Shown here: piece by piece, positions 27,596-35,933 of the stretch
Layout: each line of letters begins with the position of its first letter
How positions within the stretch are numbered: position 1 is the stretch's first letter
Assembly (NCBI RefSeq): GCF_022531965.1
Contig: NZ_CP092831.1
Span: 48,501 to 112,500 of the forward strand
Origin: Paenibacillus peoriae
Lineage (GTDB): Bacteria > Bacillota > Bacilli > Paenibacillales > Paenibacillaceae
Direction: 5' to 3'
Length of the DNA stretch: 64,000 nt
The notes under the pieces: generated by a model
The model's input: only the letters and a program-made list of their open reading frames with translations
Database searches by the model: none
What the model was told of the DNA's origin: nothing
Translations under genes and position numbers: made by a program

Positions 27596-28072
27596 ATGAG
27601 CGATAAAGAAGTCATTCTGACACAGGAAGGTCTTAGGAAGCTCGAAGATGAGCTTGAGAACTTAAAGTCTGTCAAACGCCGCGAAGTGGCTGAACGGATT
27701 AAGGTAGCCATCGGATACGGAGATATTAGTGAAAACTCCGAATATGAGGATGCGAAGAATGAGCAGGCCTTTATTGAAGGCCGTGTAATTACGTTGGAAA
27801 AGATGCTACGCAATGCCCGCATTATCAATAGTGATGAAATTGACACCGATGTTGTGGGAGTAGGCGCAACTGTGACTGTTGAAGATTTGGAATTCGGAGA
27901 TATTACAGAGTATGCTATCGTAGGTTCTGCCGAATCTGACCCGCTACAGAACAAGATTTCGAATGAAAGTCCGGTTGGCAAGGCAATTCTCGGTAAGAAA
28001 AAGGGAACTGTTGTGGATGTCACCGTTCCAGCAGGCGTTATTCAATATAAAATCGTGGATATCAAGAAATAA
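27596..28072 (+). CDS. greA: Transcription elongation factor GreA
   Basis: 158 aa, the standard GreA length. The N-terminal coiled coil (about 5-75) includes [17 protein letters not shown] and [23 protein letters not shown]; the acidic tip residues D and E near 41-44 reach the polymerase active site. The C-terminal FKBP-like domain has [18 protein letters not shown]. GreA triggers cleavage of backtracked RNA. ATG 27596 follows AGGAGA at 10 nt and gives the exact family N-terminus. An ATG 21 bases earlier would lie on the ribosome site. Confidence 0.96.
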   Translation: MSDKEVILTQEGLRKLEDELENLKSVKRREVAERIKVAIGYGDISENSEYEDAKNEQAFIEGRVITLEKMLRNARIINSDEIDTDVVGVGATVTVEDLEFGDITEYAIVGSAESDPLQNKISNESPVGKAILGKKKGTVVDVTVPAGVIQYKIVDIKK

Positions 28073-28096
28073 GACACGGACTTTGGAATTTAATGT

Positions 28097-28124
28097 AAAA
28101 GCTTCCTTGTGGAAGCTTTTTTTC
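28097..28124 (+). terminator. Rho-independent terminator after greA
   Basis: AAAAGCTTCC, loop TTGT, GGAAGCTTTT: a perfect 10-bp stem followed by T residues. Confidence 0.93.
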
Positions 28125-28173
28125 TCTACACCCGGACGGACCCCGGCCCGTCTATTCATATTGAAGGAGCTGA

Positions 28174-29709
<1,536 letters not shown>

Positions 29710-29726
29710 CATAACATTATGAATAT

Positions 29727-29766
29727 AGAGGATCAGCCGGGTTTCCCGTGTCTTGTTCCTCTTTTT
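29727..29766 (+). terminator. Likely terminator after lysS
   Basis: AGAGGA pairs with TCCTCT, and CGGG with CCCG around TTT, with unpaired bases between; five T residues follow. Moderately stable. Confidence 0.65.
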
Positions 29767-29794
29767 CATAAGAACGGATGGAGAGAATACTCTA

Positions 29795-31132
29795 ATGAAA
29801 CGCAGCGTCAAGCTTAGTCGGTTCGCATCGCCTCCTTTTATATTGGTCATTGGATATTTATTGATTATTGCATTGGGTACTTTGCTACTGATGCTTCCTG
29901 TTGCCAATCATAGTGGTCATGCTCCGCATTGGATTGATTCGCTTTTTACGTCCGTCTCAGCCGCTTGTGTCACAGGACTGGTCGTCGTTGACGTCGATTC
30001 AACGTATACGATGTTTGGCGAAACCGTCATTTTGGTGCTGATGCAGCTAGGCGGGCTGGGGTTTATGACCTTAGCGACCTTGTTTGCGCTGTTATTGGGG
30101 CGGCGATTATCGCTGAAGGATCGGTTGCTGCTTAAGGAGGCTATTAATGCCGATAGCATGGAAGGGATCGTGCGTATTATTCGCAAGGTGCTGATCTTTT
30201 CTTTTACCATTGAGGCGATAGCTGCCGTTGTCTTGGCTTTGCGGTGGATGCGAGAAATGCCTGTCGGACAAGCGATATATTATGGAATATTCCATTCCGT
30301 ATCCCTCTTTAATAACGGGGGATTCGATCTGTTCGGGACTAGCTTCCAACAATACGCTGGAGATTTTGTTTTCAATATGATTGCATCTGTGCTCGTTATA
30401 TCAGGAGGCTTGGGTTTCCTGGTGCTTAGCGATCTGTTCGATTTTCGCCGTACCCGGAGACTGTCTCTACACTCCAAAATGGTGCTAAGCGTGTCGGGAG
30501 TGCTCATTGTGATTGGTGCGCTGGTTTTATTTATTTTTGAGTTTACCAATGCACGAACCTTGGGTGCACTGAACTGGGAAGGCAAAGTATATGGAGCTGT
30601 CTTTCAATCGGTCTCCACGAGATCATCGGGTACGAGCACAGTCGATATCAGCGGGTTAAGGCAGGCAAGTCAGTTTTTTATTATGTTGCTGATGATTATC
30701 GGTGCTTCTCCAGGCTCAACTGGAGGAGGAATCAAAACGACTACGTTTCTGCTTATGGTAGGTGCGCTAATCGCCGTCATGCGAGGACAGAAGGAAATCG
30801 TGTTTTTCCGTCATAGGGTCCCCAAAGATATCATGATGCGGGCGCTGACCATTATTGTACTAGCCCTATTTATATTCTCGATTGTGGTTATACTGCTCTT
30901 AATGACAGAGGATGCCCCATTTCTCTCCCTGGCATTTGAGGCTGCTTCCGCAATTGGAACGGTAGGGTTGTCCGTAGGAGTGACGCCAGGGTTGTCTGAC
31001 GCAGGCAAGCTGATTATTTGTGTGACTATGTTTATTGGTCGAATTGGTCCTCTTACGATTGCCTATGCCATTCGTCCACGCTCAACCAAGACATTGTACC
31101 GTCGTCCCGAAGGGCATATCGTAATTGGATAG
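29795..31132 (+). CDS. ktrB: KtrB/TrkH-family potassium uptake channel subunit
   Basis: 445 aa with eight to ten hydrophobic segments in four M1-P-M2 repeats. Selectivity-filter loops are visible at SVSAACVTGLVV, HSVSLFNNGGFDL, SVSTRSSGTSTVD and ASAIGTVGLSVG. A conserved membrane-gate stretch, GASPGSTGGGIKTTTF, is present. KtrB dimers carry K+ (with Na+) through the membrane with the cytoplasmic nucleotide-binding ring KtrA/KtrC. No ktrA lies in this window, so the partner is encoded elsewhere, as for B. subtilis KtrD/KtrC. ATG 29795 follows GGAGAG at about 10 nt. A strong terminator follows. Confidence 0.9.
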   Translation: MKRSVKLSRFASPPFILVIGYLLIIALGTLLLMLPVANHSGHAPHWIDSLFTSVSAACVTGLVVVDVDSTYTMFGETVILVLMQLGGLGFMTLATLFALLLGRRLSLKDRLLLKEAINADSMEGIVRIIRKVLIFSFTIEAIAAVVLALRWMREMPVGQAIYYGIFHSVSLFNNGGFDLFGTSFQQYAGDFVFNMIASVLVISGGLGFLVLSDLFDFRRTRRLSLHSKMVLSVSGVLIVIGALVLFIFEFTNARTLGALNWEGKVYGAVFQSVSTRSSGTSTVDISGLRQASQFFIMLLMIIGASPGSTGGGIKTTTFLLMVGALIAVMRGQKEIVFFRHRVPKDIMMRALTIIVLALFIFSIVVILLLMTEDAPFLSLAFEAASAIGTVGLSVGVTPGLSDAGKLIICVTMFIGRIGPLTIAYAIRPRSTKTLYRRPEGHIVIG

Positions 31133-31146
31133 TGTATCTGTAAAAA

Positions 31147-31187
31147 AGATGTACCCGTGCTGATTAGCATAGGTACATCTTTTTTTC
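31147..31187 (+). terminator. Rho-independent terminator after ktrB
   Basis: AGATGTACC and GGTACATCT form a perfect 9-bp stem, extended by A-T pairs, with an inner TGCT/AGCA pairing and a seven-T tail. Confidence 0.92.
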
Positions 31188-31319
31188 ATTTCAGATCATC
31201 ATCATTCTTTATGGGTAGCATATGATGTAAAATGCCCATTTTGAGAACGAGACGAAATAGTTTGAACAGATACTGTTTTTCATAGAAAAAACGGCTATTT
31301 GTTTCCTTTTATGTAATTA

Positions 31320-31350
31320 TAGACAAAATACTAGGAATATTATGTATAAT
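31320..31350 (+). promoter_or_regulatory. Candidate promoter of the membrane protein gene
   Basis: TAGACA (31320-31325) and TATAAT (31345-31350) are 19 bp apart, 75 bp before the gene. A second TATGAT lies ten bases further on. Confidence 0.45.
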
Positions 31351-31425
31351 ATTGTATGATAGTGGGCATGAAAGGGGGATAGTTGAGGTGAATACCAATT
31401 TCTAATTTGAAAGGAATCGTCCATT

Positions 31426-31959
31426 ATGTATTTATTTATTATTAGTGCTGAGGTTTTGTTTTGGGTTTTTGTTGTTGCAGGGTTAGTCGCAAGGTATATG
31501 TTTGGGTTGAAGAAATTAGGTGGGCTTCTTTTAGTCTTTACCCCAATTATTGATATCCTGTTACTAATTGCGGTGTTCATCACGGTGAAAAGTGGCATGG
31601 AGATTACGACTGCTACTGGCTTGGCGGCCTGTTATTTTGGTATTACAGTAGCATTTGGTCATAGGTTAATTAAGTGGGCGGATGTACGGTTCTCCCATTG
31701 GTTTGGTAAGGGACCCAAGCCTGAACGCAAGTATGGTGCTGCTCATGCAAAAGAGGAACGGATAGGTTGGTTGCTTCACCTTTTGGGTTGGGCTATAGGT
31801 AATGCTTTGTTGCTCGCCATCATTGTGTATGTTGATGATCCTCAGCGTACGGCGTCTTTGGAGGGCATTATGCAAACATGGGCGATCGTTCTGGTAATCG
31901 ACTTTGTTGTCTCCTTTAGCTATACTTTAGCTCCCAAAAAACAAAAGCGTAGTCTATAA
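31426..31959 (+). CDS. Integral membrane protein of unknown function (possibly YmcC-like)
   Basis: 177 aa. Five hydrophobic segments lie at about 2-22, 32-52, 58-78, 112-135 and 148-168. A polar loop with FGKGPKPERKYGAAHAKEERIGW sits between the third and fourth. The C-terminus is basic (APKKQKRSL). I do not recognise a catalytic motif. The overall plan resembles small Bacillus membrane proteins of the YmcC type, but that is from memory of the pattern only. ATG 31426 follows AAAGGA at 11 nt. It is the last gene before the fus operon and is separated from it by about 460 bp, so a link to fusaricidin is unproven. Confidence 0.7.
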   Translation: MYLFIISAEVLFWVFVVAGLVARYMFGLKKLGGLLLVFTPIIDILLLIAVFITVKSGMEITTATGLAACYFGITVAFGHRLIKWADVRFSHWFGKGPKPERKYGAAHAKEERIGWLLHLLGWAIGNALLLAIIVYVDDPQRTASLEGIMQTWAIVLVIDFVVSFSYTLAPKKQKRSL

Positions 31960-32129
31960 AGGTTAAGGTTTTACACTTAGATGATATCTGGCTGGTCACT
32001 CAGGATGTTCAAATCGGGAGAGTCATTGTTGGTGAAAATGAAGTGGTTACTTCCGGTAGTGGGGTGAGTCTGTCATCGGAATGTAAATATTTACAAAAAT
32101 ATGCGGATTTTATGTTTAACTTACTTTGA
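31953..32129 (+). pseudogene. Start-less 58-codon reading frame, possible gene remnant
   Basis: One frame stays open from 31953 to a TGA at 32127-32129, though the region is otherwise AT-rich and non-coding in appearance. The translation reads like real protein (LHLDDIWLVTQDVQIGRV, then a Ser/Gly-rich turn, ending in an amphipathic stretch). No ATG and no ribosome site lie near its beginning; the only internal GTGs are late. I do not recognise the sequence. It may be the tail of a deleted gene, or chance. Confidence 0.25.
32082..32095. repeat. Perfect 14-bp palindrome upstream of fusG
   Basis: TGTAAATATTTACA reads the same on both strands, without a spacer. It is typical of a dimeric-repressor operator. 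It lies about 330 bp before fusG, inside the start-less frame. Confidence 0.55.
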
Positions 32130-32340
32130 CAGTCACCTTATTTTCGCCTCGCTATCTTTTTTCACACACATGTATCCCTTTCGATTTGAACACAGACCAA
32201 CAGAAGCAACACAATTATTTTTTGTGAGATGACAGACAGCATACATGATGTGTTACACAAATTTTAAAATAAATTTTGTGATTTGCCTAAAACGTCGCCT
32301 ATCTAAGTTTGGCAATTAACGCGATAATATTCCAGGAAAG

Positions 32341-32374
32341 ATTACATATGTCTATAAATGTAGACATATGTAAT
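32341..32374. promoter_or_regulatory. 14-bp perfect inverted repeat, candidate operator or attenuator of fus
   Basis: ATTACATATGTCTA and TAGACATATGTAAT are perfect inverted copies around a 6-bp centre (TAAATG). The element ends 34 bp before the fusG ribosome site. In DNA it suits a dimeric regulator. In RNA it would be a 14-bp hairpin followed by a T-rich stretch with interruptions, so a weak attenuator is also possible. It is the strongest dyad in the intergenic region. Confidence 0.6.
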
Positions 32375-32421
32375 TAAGTTGTTATTTTGTTTAATAATGT
32401 AAAAAAAGAAAGGTGGTTTCT

Positions 32422-33192
32422 GTGGCAGTACTACTGAGCGGTAAGAACATTTTGATTATGGGCGTGGCTAATAACAGGAGTATTGCTTGGGGGACAGCTC
32501 AATCTTTAGCTGCTGAAGGGGCACAACTCATTTTTACTTACGAAAATGAGAGGGTTGCAGAGCGGGTACTAAAGCTTGCTGAAACCATTCCGGGAGCACT
32601 GGTCTGTCCTTGCGATGTACAAAGCAATGAAGAGCTTGATGCATTGGCGGATTTTCTAAAAGAAAAAGTAGGCGTGTTGCATGGTTATTTTCACAGTGTC
32701 GCCTATGCTAAGGCTGAGGATTTGGATGGCTTGTTCGTTGACACTTCTCGCGAGGGATTCGCCGTTGCACAAGAAATCAGCGCCTATTCCTTGGCTGCTG
32801 TATCCCGTCGAGTGTACCCACTGATGACAGAGGGTGGGAGTATCGTCACCATGACGTATATTGGCGCAGAACGAGCGATCAAAAATTACAATGTTATGGG
32901 TGTGGCGAAGGCTTCACTGGAAGCCAGCATGCGCTATCTGTCGAATGATCTGGGCACATATGGCATTCGTGTAAATGCGATTTCCGCTGGTCCGATACGG
33001 ACTTTGGCTGCCTATGGCATTAAGGATTTTAACACAATGCTCAAACATATTGAAGAAACTACGCCCTTACGCAAGACGGTTGATACGTCTGAAGTCGGAG
33101 ATACGGCGTTATTCCTATTTTCCCATTTATCGAGAGGCATTACGGGTGAAGTTATCCATGTAGATGCTGGATACCATATTACGGGGATGTAA
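32422..33192 (+). CDS. fusG: FusG, FabI-type enoyl-ACP reductase of the fusaricidin operon
   Basis: 256 aa, an SDR fold of the FabI class. The cofactor loop is NILIMGVANNRSIAWG. The FabI signature TYIGAERAIKNYNVMGVAKASLEA keeps the catalytic Tyr-x6-Lys (YNVMGVAK). The C-terminus, SRGITGEVIHVDAGYHI, is typical. FabI reduces enoyl-ACP to acyl-ACP. Here it heads the fus operon and probably serves elongation of the guanidino fatty acid side chain. GTG 32422 is chosen (AAAGGTGG 5 nt upstream); GTG 32413 would lie inside that site. fusF follows at 12 bp. The name follows the published P. polymyxa fusGFEDCBA order as I remember it. Confidence 0.9.
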   Translation: MAVLLSGKNILIMGVANNRSIAWGTAQSLAAEGAQLIFTYENERVAERVLKLAETIPGALVCPCDVQSNEELDALADFLKEKVGVLHGYFHSVAYAKAEDLDGLFVDTSREGFAVAQEISAYSLAAVSRRVYPLMTEGGSIVTMTYIGAERAIKNYNVMGVAKASLEASMRYLSNDLGTYGIRVNAISAGPIRTLAAYGIKDFNTMLKHIEETTPLRKTVDTSEVGDTALFLFSHLSRGITGEVIHVDAGYHITGM

Positions 33193-33204
33193 GGAGGGAA
33201 CGTT

Positions 33205-34665
33205 GTGCTTATTACGCATACGGATTGCCGGATTATCTCATCTGAAGGAATTATGACCAGGGAGCGTCTGGAGCGAGACGTTACGATCTTCTCCCGGATG
33301 TTGACTCTCAGAGGCATTCCCGAAGACGGTAGAGTGATTCTGAAAGCGGCCAATTCTTATTGGTTTGTTGTGTCTCTGTTCTCCCTGTGCAATATCGCTG
33401 TTTCGGTGACTGTGGTGGACGAGCAGACTGTGCTCGATGAGGTGGCCCAAATTTATGATGAAGCAGGTGCCTGTTGTATCCTTACGGATTCCGATTTAGA
33501 ACTTCCTCATGCTCTCGTTATTCTGATTCAAGATTTGATTCAAGAAGAAACAGCACATCCGGATTGGGTGGGAGAGCCAAAGCTCGAAGCCCTCGACTTT
33601 AACAAGTGGTGCGAGAGGCCAGATGCGCTCATTCTGTATTCTTCAGGTACGACGGGAAAACCCAAGGGAATCGTGAAAGCTGGTTCAGCTTTTATGGAGA
33701 ATATCAGGCATTCTATACACGCCATGAACTACCTACCGTCTGACCATATGCTCCCCGTTGTGCCATTCTCTCATTTTTATGGAATCTCACTTATCTTCTC
33801 CTGGTGGTTAACCTCATGTTCTCTCATCATCTGCAATCCCAAAAACCTCTGGAGCGTCATTGCAAGTATTACGAAAGACCGGGCGACGGTCGTAGATGCT
33901 AACCCCTCTGCTTTTTACACCTTGTTGCGTATGCTAAACCGAAAACCCGAACAACTGGAAATGGTCAAGGAAGCCCCGGTGCGCATGTGGTGCGTAGGCG
34001 GTTCTCCACTTACCCAAGACCTTGAAGAGAAATTTAACAACATATTTGGACAGCCCTTGCTGAATGGTTACGGCCTTTCTGAACTGGGCAACGTTACGCT
34101 AGGGACGCTAGAGTGTCCTAAGGGTTGTGGTCTACCATTACCTGGTGTGGATTTGAAAATACTAGATTCTACAGGCAAACAGCAGACGGACGGTGTCGTA
34201 GGCGAAGTGTGGATACGCAGTGCTGGATGCATGGAAGGTTATCTGAATCGTCCAGACCTGACGCAATCCGTTCTACAGGACGGTTGGTTCAAGACGGGGG
34301 ATCTGGGCTATCTGGATGACGGAATGCTGTATGTCATTGGACGCAGCGGCAAGACGGTCAACCGGATGGGCTATATGGTATCTCCGGTCTATATTGAGGA
34401 CCGGATTGGTTCTCTAGGTTACCGATCCTGCGTGATCACCTTGGAGGATGAGGCTAAAGGGACATTACTTGTTGCCTTCATCGAAGGCGAATCCTTGCAA
34501 GCCTTGTCTGTACTCCGCAAAGAAATAAATCGTGTGCTCCCTTCATACATGTTTCCCGATCTTTTGCTTCCGCTCGACCACTTTCCTTTAAATCGCAATG
34601 GAAAAGTGGATCGTTTGGAGATGGAGCGTATTGCCCTGGGAAAAGTTGCTTCTCGCAAAGTATAG
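33205..34665 (+). CDS. fusF: FusF, acyl-CoA/acyl-ACP ligase of the AMP-binding family
   Basis: 486 aa, ANL superfamily. The P-loop is [12 protein letters not shown] (about 145-155), A5-like NGYGLSELGN, A7/A8-like WFKTGDLGYLDDG and IGRSGKTVNRMGYMVSP, with the C-terminal lysine in NRNGKVDR. It activates a carboxylic acid as the adenylate and transfers it to a thiol. Its N-terminal part is short for a long-chain acyl-CoA synthetase. The likely substrate is the guanidino fatty acid or its starter, for use by the first condensation domain of FusA; this is inference. GTG 33205 follows AAGGAGGG at 6 nt. No carrier-protein gene lies in the operon. Confidence 0.88.
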   Translation: MLITHTDCRIISSEGIMTRERLERDVTIFSRMLTLRGIPEDGRVILKAANSYWFVVSLFSLCNIAVSVTVVDEQTVLDEVAQIYDEAGACCILTDSDLELPHALVILIQDLIQEETAHPDWVGEPKLEALDFNKWCERPDALILYSSGTTGKPKGIVKAGSAFMENIRHSIHAMNYLPSDHMLPVVPFSHFYGISLIFSWWLTSCSLIICNPKNLWSVIASITKDRATVVDANPSAFYTLLRMLNRKPEQLEMVKEAPVRMWCVGGSPLTQDLEEKFNNIFGQPLLNGYGLSELGNVTLGTLECPKGCGLPLPGVDLKILDSTGKQQTDGVVGEVWIRSAGCMEGYLNRPDLTQSVLQDGWFKTGDLGYLDDGMLYVIGRSGKTVNRMGYMVSPVYIEDRIGSLGYRSCVITLEDEAKGTLLVAFIEGESLQALSVLRKEINRVLPSYMFPDLLLPLDHFPLNRNGKVDRLEMERIALGKVASRKV

Positions 34666-34709
34666 CAAGATATTTACCAAAACCGCATATAGGAAAGGGA
34701 GAATGTGCC

Positions 34710-35933
34710 ATGAATATAAATCCAGAATTGGCAGAAAACACACTGTTTTTGGAAAGGCATGAATCTATTCTGAAATGCCTCAATTATTTGATTGAAAATC
34801 GGCAGGAAGTGATGGATATTCTCACGCAATTTTCATCCTATCGGGCCGCCAATGCAGAAATTGACTCCACGATCCTCACACTTCAAGGTGCTCTGCAAGA
34901 AGTGCAGACCTATCAGCCAAGTCGGCAACGATCTATGGCTGTATTCATGCCTTCCAACGTCATTTTATACTCCTATGCATTATACCTTTTGATTCCGTCC
35001 CTGTACGTTGAAAATATAGACTTTCGCCCTTCTTCTCACGTAAATGAGTACGTCAACATGCTGCATGAAAAGCTTCAGGCTGTACATGGATTACCCATCT
35101 ATATTCGCAAAGTTAGCCAGAAGGTGTTCATGGAGAATTCCGTGATGCCAGCTGATATTGTGGTGTTCACCGGGAGCTATACCAATGCGGAGAAGATCAA
35201 AAAACAGATTCGAAAAGATCAGCTCTACATTTTTTACGGACAAGGGCTAAATCCTTTCATCATCGGGCCTGATGCAGATCTGGAGCTGGCGGTTACCGAT
35301 GTGATCCGAATGAGATTGTTCAACTCTGGACAGGACTGCCTAGGCCCCGACATCATTCTGGTACATCAAGATGTGAGTGAGCATTTCAAGGATCTGCTGA
35401 TTCAACAGCTTGACCAACTCGTGTTTGGAGCCAACGATGATCCGAATGCAAACTATACCCCTATATTCTATAAAGACACGCTATATTCGGTTTCTGAATA
35501 TTTTAACACGAACGATAAGTTTATTATTTACGGCGGCGGCATTGATTTCCGTACGAAAAAAATGGAGCCAACGGTTGTATATAGTGAATTGGATCAGAAT
35601 CTGGAGATTATTGAGTATTTTTCGCCAGTCTTCAATGTAGTTAGCTACCAAAACGACGAGCAACTGATCAAGCGTATCTCCTCCAGTTATTTCAGTGAAC
35701 GTGCAATGGGTTGCAGCTTATACGGATCGGAGCACCTGACTGACGTTCTACGAAAGAAGCACACATTGACCATTAATCAGACGCTTGAGGATGTGGATCA
35801 AGGCAATAAGCCTTTTGGTGGCTACGGCACGATGTCGAACTATATTTTTTACGATTTCAAGCTCATTTCGAAGCCGATCTTGATTTCAGAAATTGTCGCA
35901 GAATATTTGTCGGAAAAGAGGAGTTTGGTATGA
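34710..35933 (+). CDS. fusE: FusE, aldehyde dehydrogenase-fold protein (probably acylating type)
   Basis: 407 aa. ALDH-fold landmarks are VVFTGSYTNAEKIKKQI (cofactor turn), NPFIIGPDADLELAV and the nucleophile loop FNSGQDCLGP with C210. In hydrolytic ALDHs a general-base Glu lies in LELGGKNP; here the stretch reads IFYGQGLNP, with Tyr at that place. Acylating (CoA-dependent) dehydrogenases also lack this Glu. I infer interconversion of aldehyde and acyl thioester rather than a free acid. It is shorter than typical ALDHs (about 480). Its stop overlaps the fusD start (ATGA), which couples it to a thiamine enzyme that could make the aldehyde. Confidence 0.82.
   Translation: MNINPELAENTLFLERHESILKCLNYLIENRQEVMDILTQFSSYRAANAEIDSTILTLQGALQEVQTYQPSRQRSMAVFMPSNVILYSYALYLLIPSLYVENIDFRPSSHVNEYVNMLHEKLQAVHGLPIYIRKVSQKVFMENSVMPADIVVFTGSYTNAEKIKKQIRKDQLYIFYGQGLNPFIIGPDADLELAVTDVIRMRLFNSGQDCLGPDIILVHQDVSEHFKDLLIQQLDQLVFGANDDPNANYTPIFYKDTLYSVSEYFNTNDKFIIYGGGIDFRTKKMEPTVVYSELDQNLEIIEYFSPVFNVVSYQNDEQLIKRISSSYFSERAMGCSLYGSEHLTDVLRKKHTLTINQTLEDVDQGNKPFGGYGTMSNYIFYDFKLISKPILISEIVAEYLSEKRSLV

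Larger units (their letters stand above)
31960..32421 (+). promoter_or_regulatory. fus operon upstream regulatory region
   Basis: 462 bp, strongly AT-rich in its second half. It holds two perfect palindromes (listed separately) and an AT-rich imperfect dyad, CACAAATTTT...AAATTTTGTG, near 32256-32280. A possible promoter, TAGACA (32361-32366) 16 bp from TATTTT (32383-32388), would overlap the larger palindrome, but no perfect sigma-A pair is present. Published work on P. polymyxa places fus under AbrB, linked to Spo0A, which prefers such AT-rich DNA; I infer that AbrB sites lie here. The fusG ribosome site is AAAGGTGG at 32409-32416. Confidence 0.6.

Noticed and set aside
32283..32330. TTGCCT or TTGGCA with GATAAT/TAATAT as the fus promoter
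   Set aside because: Spacings are far from 16-18 bp for every combination, so I did not call a promoter there.
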